Assembly (NCBI GenBank): GCA_023678885.1
Contig: CM042972.1
Span: 12,420,501 to 12,484,500 of the forward strand
DNA: 64,000 nt
Direction of reading: 5' to 3'
Source of the DNA: Pogostemon cablin
Taxonomy: Eukaryota > Streptophyta > Magnoliopsida > Lamiales > Lamiaceae
Of this stretch, positions 55,741 to 64,000 are shown piece by piece (the stretch's first letter is position 1; each line of letters begins with the position of its first letter). The notes beneath the pieces are model-generated. The model did no database searches. It was not told the origin of the DNA and was given only the letters and a program-made list of their open reading frames with translations. The position numbers and the translations under genes were made by a program.

Positions 55741-57110
55741 AATTTGAAAGGGACATGTTTTTCTAATAAATGAGAAAGAGGTTTAGAGTATTTAGAAAAA
55801 ATATTTTATGAATTTACGGGAAAATACTGCATGTCCAAGGAATGACCACACTCTCTTCTCATTTATTGGTAGAGGAAAATTTTCAATTGCCACCACCTTA
55901 GCTCTATCAACCTGCAACCCCTTAGATGATACATGATGGCCTAAGAGAATGCCAAGATACTTTCATCTTCCAATCTTACTTTATGCATGAAAATAGATGA
56001 ACTAATACCCTTCAGATCATCAATAGACCAACCAATAGCATATTTATGTTCTCTTATGACCACTAACAACCTATCAAGCTCTCTTTTAGATAAGGAAGAA
56101 GATACAATTACCGAAAAAGTTTTATTCTTCCCCAAATATGCATACATGAGATGATCAGGCAGCGACTTCAGTTTCTTCTTCTTCTCCTCAGGTGTAACTC
56201 CTTCAGGTTTAAGTGGTAGATATGTCCTCTTCCACTTTACTTCTTCTACTCTCGCTGCTTCCTTCTTCAAATCCCTGTTCTCATTCAATGCAAGTAAACT
56301 TTCAAGAAATTCAAGAGCGAGTTCATTAGACATATCATCAAGATCATCAAATTCAGTAATAGGTAAAGTAAGAGATTCACTTATGAAAGTTTCAAGTGGA
56401 TCCTTAGACCGAATGAAAGGCAGGCACTCTTCAACGATCTCCTCTACTACTTCAATGCTATTGCAATCTTCTTTCTCCGAAGGCCACCTCATAGCTTTCT
56501 CCAAAGAAAAGATTACTTCTTCATCATTTTCAATCTGATCTCCCCTTTCTGAACATCAATCATGGCTCTTGCAGTTGCAAAGAACGGCCTTCCCATAATC
56601 AAAAGAACTTTATCTTCATCAACCTCTTTCATGTCAAGCACAAGGAAAGCCACTGGGAATATCAACTTCTCAACTTTTACCAAAACATCTTCATTCCCCC
56701 CTAGGGTATGTTAAAGATCTGTCAGCTAGCTGTAGTGCTACTGATATCGGCTTTGCATCCCCCAAACCAAGCTTCTTGAATAATGCATAAGGCATCAGAT
56801 TAATCCTAGCCCTCAAATCACATAGGGCTCTCTTTGATTCCCCTCGTCCAATCTCACATGGCATGGTGAAACTACTCGGATCTTTCAGCTTCGCTGGAAG
56901 CTTCTTTTATATTACTGAACTGTAGCTTTTTATCAGCTTGACTGTCTCAGCTCCTGTTAGACTCCTTTTCTTCGACACGATGTCCTTCAAGAACTTTACA
57001 TAGTTAGGCATCTCCTCTAAGGCTTCTACAAAGGGAATATTGATATGAATTTTCTTGAACATCTCCAAAAACTTCTGAAACTTCTTATCCAATCCTTTCT
57101 TAAAAAATTA
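55741..57110 (-). pseudogene. Gypsy A protease and N-terminal pol; RT core deleted
   Basis: The protease region reads FKKIHINIPFVEALEEMPNYVKFLKDI and then CDLRARINLMP where the family has CDLGASINLMP. The next stretch (55941-56504) is the pol N-terminus, to WSIDDLKGISSSIFMHKVRLEDES. Near 55955 the sequence jumps to LGHHVSSKGLQVDRAKVV-like coding, which normally lies after the RT active site. About 200 codons including the FMDD box are missing. Confidence 0.85.
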
Positions 57111-57299
57111 CTGTGGAAACGGGATTGGATGCTTTGTCTTTGAAATCTCCTAAATATCCCTCTCAAACACCTCTTTTTTCTCTTTCAGCTCTTTCTGCCT
57201 TAGCTTTTTGCCACTTTTTCAATTTAACTTCAGGTTCTTTTGACTTTTCATCCGTTTTAGGCACCTAAAAATCATTCTGGATGAGATCAGCAGCATGAG

Positions 57300-57530
57300 G
57301 ATCGAGATGAATTTTCGACATTTCCACCAGAGAAGGGCACGAGTCGTGTCGACCATCGTCGGACTCGTGTCGGCAGTAGTGCCGCTCAGAATAGGCAGAT
57401 TTCTTGCCTCCGCACGAGTTATACTGGTAGATTGCTAGGTCATGCCGGCTCTCCTCGGCAGTCATGCTACCCACAGTGGCATCCGTCAACTGGCCCGATA
57501 CGCGCGGTGCGGCATGTCAGTGCCGACGTG
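57300..57530. repeat. Palindrome array in the gypsy A gag-protease linker
   Basis: GGCACGAGTCGTGTCG near 57338, then GGACTCGTGTCGGC, GCACGAGTTATAC and GTCATGCCGGC variants of the A motif. They lie in coding sequence between gag and protease, as the B motif does in B and D. Confidence 0.7.
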
Positions 57531-57658
57531 TTTGTTCTCGTCTAATTTTTTACCTCTATTTCGACTTTAGATCATTCCGATGGCATTTTTGGACCCTCGT
57601 ACTGTGTTCCACTCCTCAAGGTAACAACCATAACTTGTTTTTTTGGATTCGTCACCGT

Positions 57659-59118
57659 TTAAGATGGAAACTTACCTTGTTGCTCTAGTCTCTCAATTGC
57701 AGCGTGTAATTGTCCAAGAGCAATATTAGTTTCTTTATGTCTTCTTTCATTCTCTTTCTGCCTAATTTCAGATTGCTCTTGATTAGTCACCATCAACTTA
57801 ACCATCAAGTTCATCTGGTCCTCTTGCTGCTTCATCCACAGTTTCATCTCATCATCCATGGGTGCTTTTCCTTCAACTGGTTTATGGGATGGATCAATTT
57901 CTAGAGGAGGCCCAACTGCATTACTCGGGTTAGCATATGATAGATTATAATTCCTTCTCTGATTATTGAAGCTGGAATTTCCTTGGTAACCCCCTTGTTG
58001 ATTTCGTCGGTTGTTTATCTGCTCATTCCTTCCCAACTGCTGATTACTAGGCCTAAAATTCTGTTTATTCCTATAATTCCCTTGCAAGCTCTAACCTATA
58101 GCATAATTTGCATCCTCCATCTGATCTTCATCTCCTTCCATACTAGCTTTCTCTCATCTGTTTCCTAGTGTGTTGTGATCCATCTTCTTGTACATCACAC
58201 TGAGTTGACTTTTCAGTTTTGACATCTCACTGATGTTGACCTGTACTTCTACTTTTGCCAATTTATTAAAAGTGACTCCTCCTTCTGATCTCTCCATAGG
58301 CCAATCATATGTGTTAGCTGTCATCTCCTCAAATATCTCTTCTGTTTCATCTGCTGACTTTTTGAAGACCGATCCACCTGATGTCGCGTCCACCAATACT
58401 CTTGAATCACCTCTTAGGTCGTGATAGAAGAAGCCTAAGCAAGTGTCTTTTGTAAATCCATGATGTGGACCATATCGCAACAGCTCCTTGAACCTTTCTC
58501 GTGCTTCATAGAAACTCTCCAAGCCTCCTTGTTTAAATTGTGTAATCTTTTGCTTCATCTTGAAACTCTTGGAAGGAGGGAAGTACTTGTTCAAGAACTT
58601 ATCTGCAAACTGCTCCCATGTAGTACAACATCCTGCAGGAAGGTTGTTGTACCACTATTTGTCTTTTTTCTCTTTAGTGAGAATGGGAAAAGCCTCATTC
58701 TGATAGCATCCTCTGTATCATTTCTGTGCTTCTGCATTCTCGCATACTATCAAATAACTGCAGATGCTCACTAGGATTCTCCAAAGGAGTACCACTAAAT
58801 TGTTGTGCTTGTACCATTTGGATAAGTCCAAATGGCAACTCGAAAGTCTCTGCGGTGAATGCGGGTTCATTCAATCCAGCATTCATGGTATGTTTCAGCT
58901 TATACTAGTCCCGCATGGGGTCGGGACATTGTCAGCCATCTCTCTAGTCTCAGTCTCTTCAACTACCTCTTCTTTTGACGAATAATAGATATCCGACTCT
59001 GGACTAGGAATGGTGTGGCTGACTGCTTTCTCTTTCTTCTATTTAGTTTGACAAGTGCTTCAAGTTCTAAGTTGAGTGGTTCAATGGGGAGTCCACTTGA
59101 CCTAGTGATCATACACAT
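57659..59118 (-). pseudogene. Gypsy A gag
   Basis: ATG at 59118 (MCMITRSSGLP, compare MLTRS in B and D). The retrotransposon gag domain lies in pieces at 58886-58695 and 58594-58154 (NKYFPPSKSFKMKQKITQF, YEARERFKELLR, CLGFFYHDLRGDSRVLVDA). A Gln/Asn-rich tail lies at 58087-57659, ending in QLHAAIERLEQQGKF. No CCHC knuckle is visible. Multiple shifts and stops interrupt it. Confidence 0.85.
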
Positions 59119-59247
59119 ATTCTCACGCAGCTAATCAGAATAGTTTGGATGTAAATAAAATAAAAATAAAAATAAAAGCAAATTAAATTTAACGTCCTAG
59201 ACTAAAATAAATCACAAAATAATTAAATAAATAAATCTAAGAACTAT

Positions 59248-59265
59248 CCTCGGCCAACGGCGCCA
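59248..59265 (-). promoter_or_regulatory. Gypsy A primer-binding site (tRNA-Asp type)
   Basis: Minus strand TGGCGCCGTTGGCCGAGG, near-identical to the TGGCGCCGTTGCCGGGG of Athila elements, six bases after the 5' LTR. Confidence 0.85.
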
Positions 59266-59271
59266 TTTAGT

Positions 59272-60923
59272 TGTTCACCTTTTTGCATGTGTCCCTAAGT
59301 GTAGGGAATCTATTATAGTTCAGTGTGTGACCAAGTAAAAATATCGAACCACAGGATAATTCTAAACTAATTATTTAATCTAATTATGACTATTCTAATT
59401 TAAGACAATTCTGGTATTTTAAGAGTGAATTAATTAAACTTAAGATTGCAGAAAATAATTACTAAAAATATTAAATAGCAAATAAACTAAATATGAAAGT
59501 GTTCAAGAGAGAAGATAGATAGCACTAGGAAATCCAGTTAAATTGGTCAAATCAAATCACTAGACAATCGGTTAAAGTCTCTACTGTCTTATGAAAGCAA
59601 TCATTTAATTATTTTAAACCCCTCTTCTAAAGTAAACTTAACACATATACCTAGTTTAAACCCTCAGATACAGAAGAATAATTTATACTCCCTTTCTAGG
59701 TACTTCATGCAAAATTTCTAATAGGCAAGAGCACTAGACTTCCATTTATAGATACTTAAGAATTAATCCTCAATTCCCACCTAACAATCTAAGAAACCAA
59801 ATCCTATAGAATGGTAATTAATAGATATATTCAGTGTCTAATATTAATTATTCTAATGAATAAAAGTTATATGGTTAGATCCCCTTTACCCATAACAGAT
59901 TAACAAATATAATTCTTATATAACACAAACAACAAGCATAAATATGCATAATACAATGACATATACATGCATGAGAATAAATCATATAAGACAAAAATAT
60001 AAGTCTAAATTCAAAGCATGAAATATACTGCAGGTATTCAACCTATTCTAGATCATCAATTCAAACCAATTCAACATTCAAAGCCTAGCACTATCCAAGA
60101 AGTACTAGCCCATGGTGTTACGGGCAACACATATGGTTAGGTATGGAGGCATAGGCATAGGTCTATAATTCAAAAGTTTAAAAGAAAGAATAAGAAAAAT
60201 CTTAGATGTTGCGTGATTCTCCGTTTTCTCTTCCGTGATTCTGAACCTTCTTTTTCTCTTTCTCAAGTAAGCAACACTGATGAACTCTCCGGGATAAGTG
60301 GATGGGATGGTGAATCTTGATTTTGATATGGTGGTAAGGAAAGGGTATGGAAAAGTATGTAGAATTGTAGAGAGATATGAATAAAAATCCCAAAGTGTCT
60401 CTTTTATATTTGAGGACTGTAAGAATCCCAGATTCTGACTCAAAAGTGGGCTTTTTTACGTCAAAAATAAGAACGGGCCAGAAAAATGATGAAACACAAC
60501 GACAGGCCTCACTGGACAATGACACAAGTTGTGCCAGGTGTGGCACGTGTCGTGTCGGCAGGTGCTTGTGGGTTTTCTCAACAGTCTTCGGCGGCACGGG
60601 TGTAGCGTTCTCAGCAGCTCTCGGTGCTCGTGCTCGGTAGCTCTTAGTAGGCATCCTCGGCAGCATGTACGGCACAACTTTGTGAGGCTAGGTGGCACGA
60701 GTTCTCTTCCAAGCCGAAATGAGTCGTGCCAGCTTCTTTTCTTCCCGACTTCCATTTTTGCTCTCTTTAACTCATTTTCCACCTAAAAACATGAAATAAC
60801 ACCTCACATTCATCTGTAACTCAAATATATGCAATTCAACCATAAGATGCTCAAATATGGATTTAAATACCACAAAATGGTGCTAAATTTGACTCTAAAA
60901 CACGCAGATTTTCACACTAATCG
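59272..60923 (-). repeat. Gypsy A 5' LTR
   Basis: 1652 bp. TATAAAA on the minus strand at 60402-60408 is a likely core promoter. About 100-330 bases upstream of it (60510-60740) lies a cluster of A-type palindromes, such as GGCACGTGTCGTGTC. It starts CGATTAG on the minus strand, probably a decayed TG start. Confidence 0.88.
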
Positions 60924-61098
60924 GCACTGGTGAGAGTAGATTCATCATTCGGTGCATCTATGCCTACATCAACACACTCCATAGGTCTCGAGATTCAAGA
61001 CACAGCTTCATGAGGTTTCTGCAATAATCGAACTTCTCACCGTTGAACCAAGGAATAAGAGATACAAGTTTGTTTGATATTTTTCTTCTTTTTTTATA
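60924..61098 (-). pseudogene. copia-1 gag N-terminal fragment
   Basis: Between the primer-binding site and gypsy A the frame reads SLIPWFNGEKFDYCRNLMKLCL and, after a one-base shift, VGIDAPNDESTLTSA. This is the usual start of copia gag and joins the fragment at 22402, which proves the insertion point. Confidence 0.8.
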
Positions 61099-61110
61099 GC
61101 TCTGGTACCA
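61099..61110 (-). promoter_or_regulatory. copia-1 primer-binding site (tRNA-Met)
   Basis: The minus strand reads TGGTACCAGAGC three bases after the 5' LTR, one mismatch from the plant initiator tRNA-Met complement. Confidence 0.85.
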
Positions 61111-61113
61111 GTT

Positions 61114-61339
61114 TGTTGGAACTAGATTTTGCAGAACATGTAATCTGCCAAAGAAACTTTAATATTTATTTAGGTGATTTCACCTTTTCGAATGAGTTAC
61201 AAAGCTTGGCATTACATCACATACTTATACTACTAAAATTTTGAAAGACATGATGAGATTTTAGGAGACACTTTGACCAATACAGACAAAGAGAAAGAAA
61301 ACATTCAAACTTCACATTAAAAACTGATTTACTCCAACA
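61114..61339 (-). repeat. copia-1 5' LTR
   Basis: 226 bp, the uninterrupted version of the LTR at 18034-18586. Followed by TTGGT (target duplication, one mismatch) and the resumed LINE ORF1. Confidence 0.9.
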
Positions 61340-61480
61340 TTGGTTTGGAGTGCCAACGCATGCATGGGACCCACCTTCTTTAAATTAGCTGCATATAAAT
61401 TTGGTGCATTATAAATCTTATAATAAGATGCCCAAAATGAAATACGTGAACATTATGATTCAACAGAAGGAGTATCGCTT
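61340..61480 (+). pseudogene. LINE-type ORF1 remnant, right part
   Basis: Reads VWSANACMGPTFFKLAAYKFGAL and then loses frame, continuing the ORF1 cut at 18033. The rest of the LINE, including its RT, is not visible, so the copy was truncated before or after insertion. Confidence 0.6.
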
Positions 61481-62645
61481 CGTACACTCTAGGATAAAAT
61501 ACTGCACCGCTCCTTAAATCGCCATCTAGTTATTATAACTATTAATTAATAAGAAAAAAATGTAATCTTATGTAGTACTTTATTTTATTATTTCTACTAT
61601 ATTATAACTGGGTGAGATGAGGATATGAAACTAGTTTAATTTATTATATATTTTAGTATTTTATTTTTAGTAAATTATTTCCTTATTTAAATTATTTAGC
61701 TTCCTATATTTAGATTATCGTAGTTTCTTATTTCTACTATACTAGTATTTAGTGTTAGGATTTTGATTGTAGCCCTTTAATTAACCTATTTAAACTTTTG
61801 TCTGTTAATTATCTAATTGCAATCTATTGGTTTGTGGTAGAACTTCTCTATGGCAGAATTCGGCTGTGTGCTCCTTGTAAGTGTATTTATTTTATTTATC
61901 CTCTTATCATACTCCGTTTTGAATTACTTTTTCATGTTTATCTTTCAATTTTCGGTTTGAAAATAAATACTAAAAGGCTAAATCCTGTGCTCCTTTTTCG
62001 GTGAGTGTATTTATTTTCTTTATCCTTTTATCATGCTCTGTTTCGCATTATTTTTATTTTTCAATTTTTGGTTTGAAAATAAATACTAAAAGGAAAAAAC
62101 TTGCATGCCCCAAGGACATTGCGCCCTCAAATCCCGTATTTTTCAGAAGTTATATCCTTTATTATTAAATCTTATACCTTTAGGGCTCGTTTGATAGGCG
62201 AGATGAGATAAGAAAGTATACATAAGAAATGAGATATTAGTGAAGATAAATATGTATAATATGAAAAGTGAAGATTGTTTGATAAGGTGTATTAAAATAG
62301 GCATAATAATATATTGAGATGTTTGATAGGAGATAAAATAATCCATATATATGCTCAAATTACTTTTACATCATTTCTTTATAATTTTGTTTATTATTAT
62401 TTATTTAATCTTTATTAAAAAAATATTACCCGTTTATCACATTCTCTCACAAATCACATGTGGATCATTTTCCTCTACTCTCTCCCCCATATTTCCCTCC
62501 CTTCTCACCCCCATCTTCTCTCTCCTCTCTTCTCCCCTATCTTCTTCCCGCTTTCCCTATATACACACACCCATGGATTAAAATTTCACATCACCGCACA
62601 ACAATCAACTTTTCTTTTCCATATTTTGTACAAGAAATTTCTGAA
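61481..62645. other. Intergenic DNA with a tandem duplication
   Basis: AT-rich. Units 61868-61986 and 61987-62093 (GTGCTCC...AAATACTAAAAGG) are a diverged tandem duplication. GGGCTCGTTTGATAGG at 62172 resembles a hAT-MITE end, but no second end was found. Pyrimidine-rich DNA at 62460-62560 may be the promoter or leader of the C2-like gene. Confidence 0.55.
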
Positions 62646-62905
62646 ATGGAGTTCTGACCATTGCAACGTGATTTCAGCGGAAGGATTGAAGGACATGAAG
62701 AATTTCTTAAAGATGGACATCTACGTTGAATCCTCCGTCGCTACAGATCCCCAATCGAAGAAATTGAGCTTTGTCAACAAGAATTCCAGCTTTGATTGAG
62801 TGATACCATCAGATATTATAGCCTTATCTCACAAAGACATCTTTATCTCTCCTCGTTGAACTCAAGACCGATTCCATCTTCAGTAACAAGGAGACCGGAT
62901 CTGTC
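62646..62905 (+). pseudogene. C2-domain protein remnant (BAP/SRC2-like), cut by an LTR
   Basis: The frame ending at 62799 reads NVISAEGLKDMKNFLKMDIYVESS and DPQSKKLSFVNKNSS. This is the first half of a plant C2 domain of the SRC2/BON1-associated type, which binds Ca2+ and phospholipids at the plasma membrane. After a stop (TGA 62797) another frame at 62852-62905 reads LVELKTDSIFSNKETGSV, further along the same domain. LTR F begins at the next base. The start codon region is out of frame (ATG 62646). The identification rests on a short stretch. Confidence 0.55.
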
Positions 62906-64000
62906 TGATGAGAGTGAAAATAAGCATGTTTAGTGTCCAATTTAACATATTTTTGATGATAATTGATGTCATATATTAACACAAGTATCTTATATTTGAT
63001 ATATGTGAGAAAAAGGTGCACTTGAGGAGTTTTATTGTATTTTAGGTGGAAAAAGGATCAAAAGAGCAAAGTTGGAGAAAAGGTGCAACTTTTGCTCGAA
63101 TGCTGAAAAAATCACGTCTAACTTGTGTAATTTTTCTGTATTTGTATAGAGCTCATAAATGAGTGTGGTACATAGTTATAAATCCACAGAAGAGAGGATC
63201 ATTTTGGCGTAAAGAACACTTCAATCGAAATCCAAATGAGAAAGTTATGATCAAAATGGTGAGTCGCGCAAGCTGTGCCGAACAGAACGTCTGTGTCACT
63301 TTGCATGACTTTTTAGACATTCAATTGTTGGAGTTTCTGTGAGTTTTTATATAGATATAAATCCAAGGAAGAGAGAATCGCGTGGGCGCAAGAATCACTC
63401 AAATTTGAGGTCGAATGTAGAAGTTATACGTGAAACGGTAAGACTGTACAAGCAGATTTATACCGGTTCGACCACGACACAAGTGGTTTGACCACTGGTT
63501 CGGGTCAAACCAGAAGCCTGAAAGTGTGTTAAATTACCTATTTGATTCGACCATGGTTCTACCAAGCCCATAGGTCGAACCAAATGTGTGGAACAGCTCC
63601 AAATCCTTATTTTTACACCCCTAGTGCGTGTTTCTACGTGTTTTCGTCTTAAAAATCCCATCCAAGGTCTATAAGGAGAGTTTACAAGCATAAAAGAGAA
63701 TATAGATCACACTAAGAAGGCATTGGAGGATAAGAACTACACAATCATCCTACACCCTACAAGGGGGGTCACCCCCCAACCATCATCCACATCTTTTCCT
63801 CCATTCATCCATCACGTTGAAAATTCATCTGAGGAATCAAGAGGAGAACCAAGAGGAGGATTCAAGATGGAGAAGGACGCGATGATGCCCACATCTAGGG
63901 TTTATTCATTTCCTAATTTATCTTTTATTTTCCAGACATATGGGTAAGATCTATCCAACCCCCATTATTATTCTTCGCAACATCATGGGCTAGAACCATT
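62906..64000 (+). repeat. Athila-type LTR F, runs off the window
   Basis: Starts TGATGAGAGTGAAAATAAGC. It has the palindrome cluster GGTTCGACCACGACAC and GGTCGAACCAAATG at 63465-63590, CATAAAAGA near 63689 in the TATA position, and the R/U5 sequence CATCTAGGGTTTA...GGTAAGATCTATCCAACC shared with the B LTR. Only U3, R and part of U5 are visible. Whether it is solo or part of an element cannot be told. Confidence 0.82.

Larger units (their letters stand above)
22403..60923 (-). mobile_element. Athila-like Ty3/gypsy element A, inserted in copia-1 gag
   Basis: The LTRs at 22403-23929 and 59272-60923 share ends TRTTCACCTTTTTGCATGTG and GATTTTCACACTAATCG. Internal order on the minus strand is tRNA-Asp-type primer site, gag, linker with palindromes, protease, RT remnant, RNase H, integrase, palindrome array, a third ORF, a long non-coding 3' region and a polypurine tract. 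The layout and the third ORF place it in the Athila group. The target duplication seems to be AGTGC, with two bases lost on the left side. Gypsy B sits between integrase and the third ORF. The RT core is deleted, so it cannot move by itself. Confidence 0.88.
18034..61339 (-). mobile_element. Ty1/copia retrotransposon copia-1, host of the nest
   Basis: The LTRs at 18034-18586 and 61114-61339 begin TGTTGGAACTAG and end CTCCAACA. The primer-binding site is just inside the right LTR and the polypurine tract just inside the left one. Domain order on the minus strand is gag, protease, integrase, RT, RNase H, the copia order. Flanks CTGGT and TTGGT match at four of five bases. The gag gene is split by gypsy A at 22402/60924: it reads up to about codon TSA before the insertion and resumes TEKNLLKSKRKKDRKALF after it. 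All ORFs carry frameshifts or stops, so it is dead. Confidence 0.9.

Noticed and set aside
62172..62345. Possible hAT MITE (GGGCTCGTTTGATAGG)
   Set aside because: Only one end is visible and no target duplication was found; too weak to list as an element.
62458..62799. Complete 113-codon gene
   Set aside because: Its first half is a pyrimidine-rich leader in frame by chance; only the last 45 codons resemble a C2 domain.

Overview
This is a repeat-dominated stretch of a flowering-plant nuclear genome. The evidence is a spliced isoflavone-reductase/PCBER-type gene, an endogenous plant pararetrovirus, Athila-like Ty3/gypsy and Ty1/copia elements, and Stowaway, Mutator-type and hAT-type MITEs. 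It looks like a eudicot; the genus cannot be told from the sequence alone. No host gene in the window is intact. The two recognisable host loci are a five-exon PCBER-like gene with three frame lesions (6904-11850, minus) and a C2-domain gene remnant near the right edge (62646-62905).

Layout: (1) 1-6777 holds two head-to-tail, decayed copies of a caulimovirid-like provirus on the minus strand. A tRNA-Met primer-binding site lies between the copies, and the array ends in a TAA microsatellite just downstream of the PCBER stop codon. (2) 6810-11964 is the PCBER-like pseudogene, with two MITEs and local repeats in its 2.7-kb third intron. (3) 11965-17300 is AT-rich intergenic DNA with four MITEs, including an 847-bp hAT-type foldback with a perfect 8-bp target duplication. 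(4) 17300-61480 is one nested insertion complex. (5) 61480-64000 is intergenic DNA plus the C2 remnant, which is cut by another Athila-type LTR running off the window.

The nest has seven levels, most supported by target-site duplications or by reading frames that join across the insertion: LINE-type ORF1 > copia-1 (18034-61339, minus) > gypsy A (22403-60923, minus) > gypsy B (28314-53814, plus, target duplication AAGGG) > copia C (31509-43112, plus, target duplication ATATC) > gypsy D (33182-40851, minus, 3' half lost) > solo LTR E (37840-38788). A further 322-bp solo LTR sits inside the copia-1 3' LTR, and the partner LTR serves as the empty site.

The element genes are ordinary gag-protease-RT-RNase H-integrase sets and all are broken. 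The least ordinary material is in the Athila-like elements. Each lineage carries clusters of its own short palindrome (GGCACGASTCGTGCC in A; TGGTTCGACCA/TGGTCGAACCA and close variants in B, D, E and F). In the better-preserved elements the clusters occupy U3 upstream of the TATA box, the gag-protease linker, and the region between integrase and a third ORF. That third ORF has no visible membrane segment; in B it has a possible 16-nt first exon and an acidic C-terminus after a heptad-like stretch. A and B also share identical non-coding blocks between this ORF and the 3' LTR. Together these look like a conserved cis (possibly cis/trans) system of unknown function.
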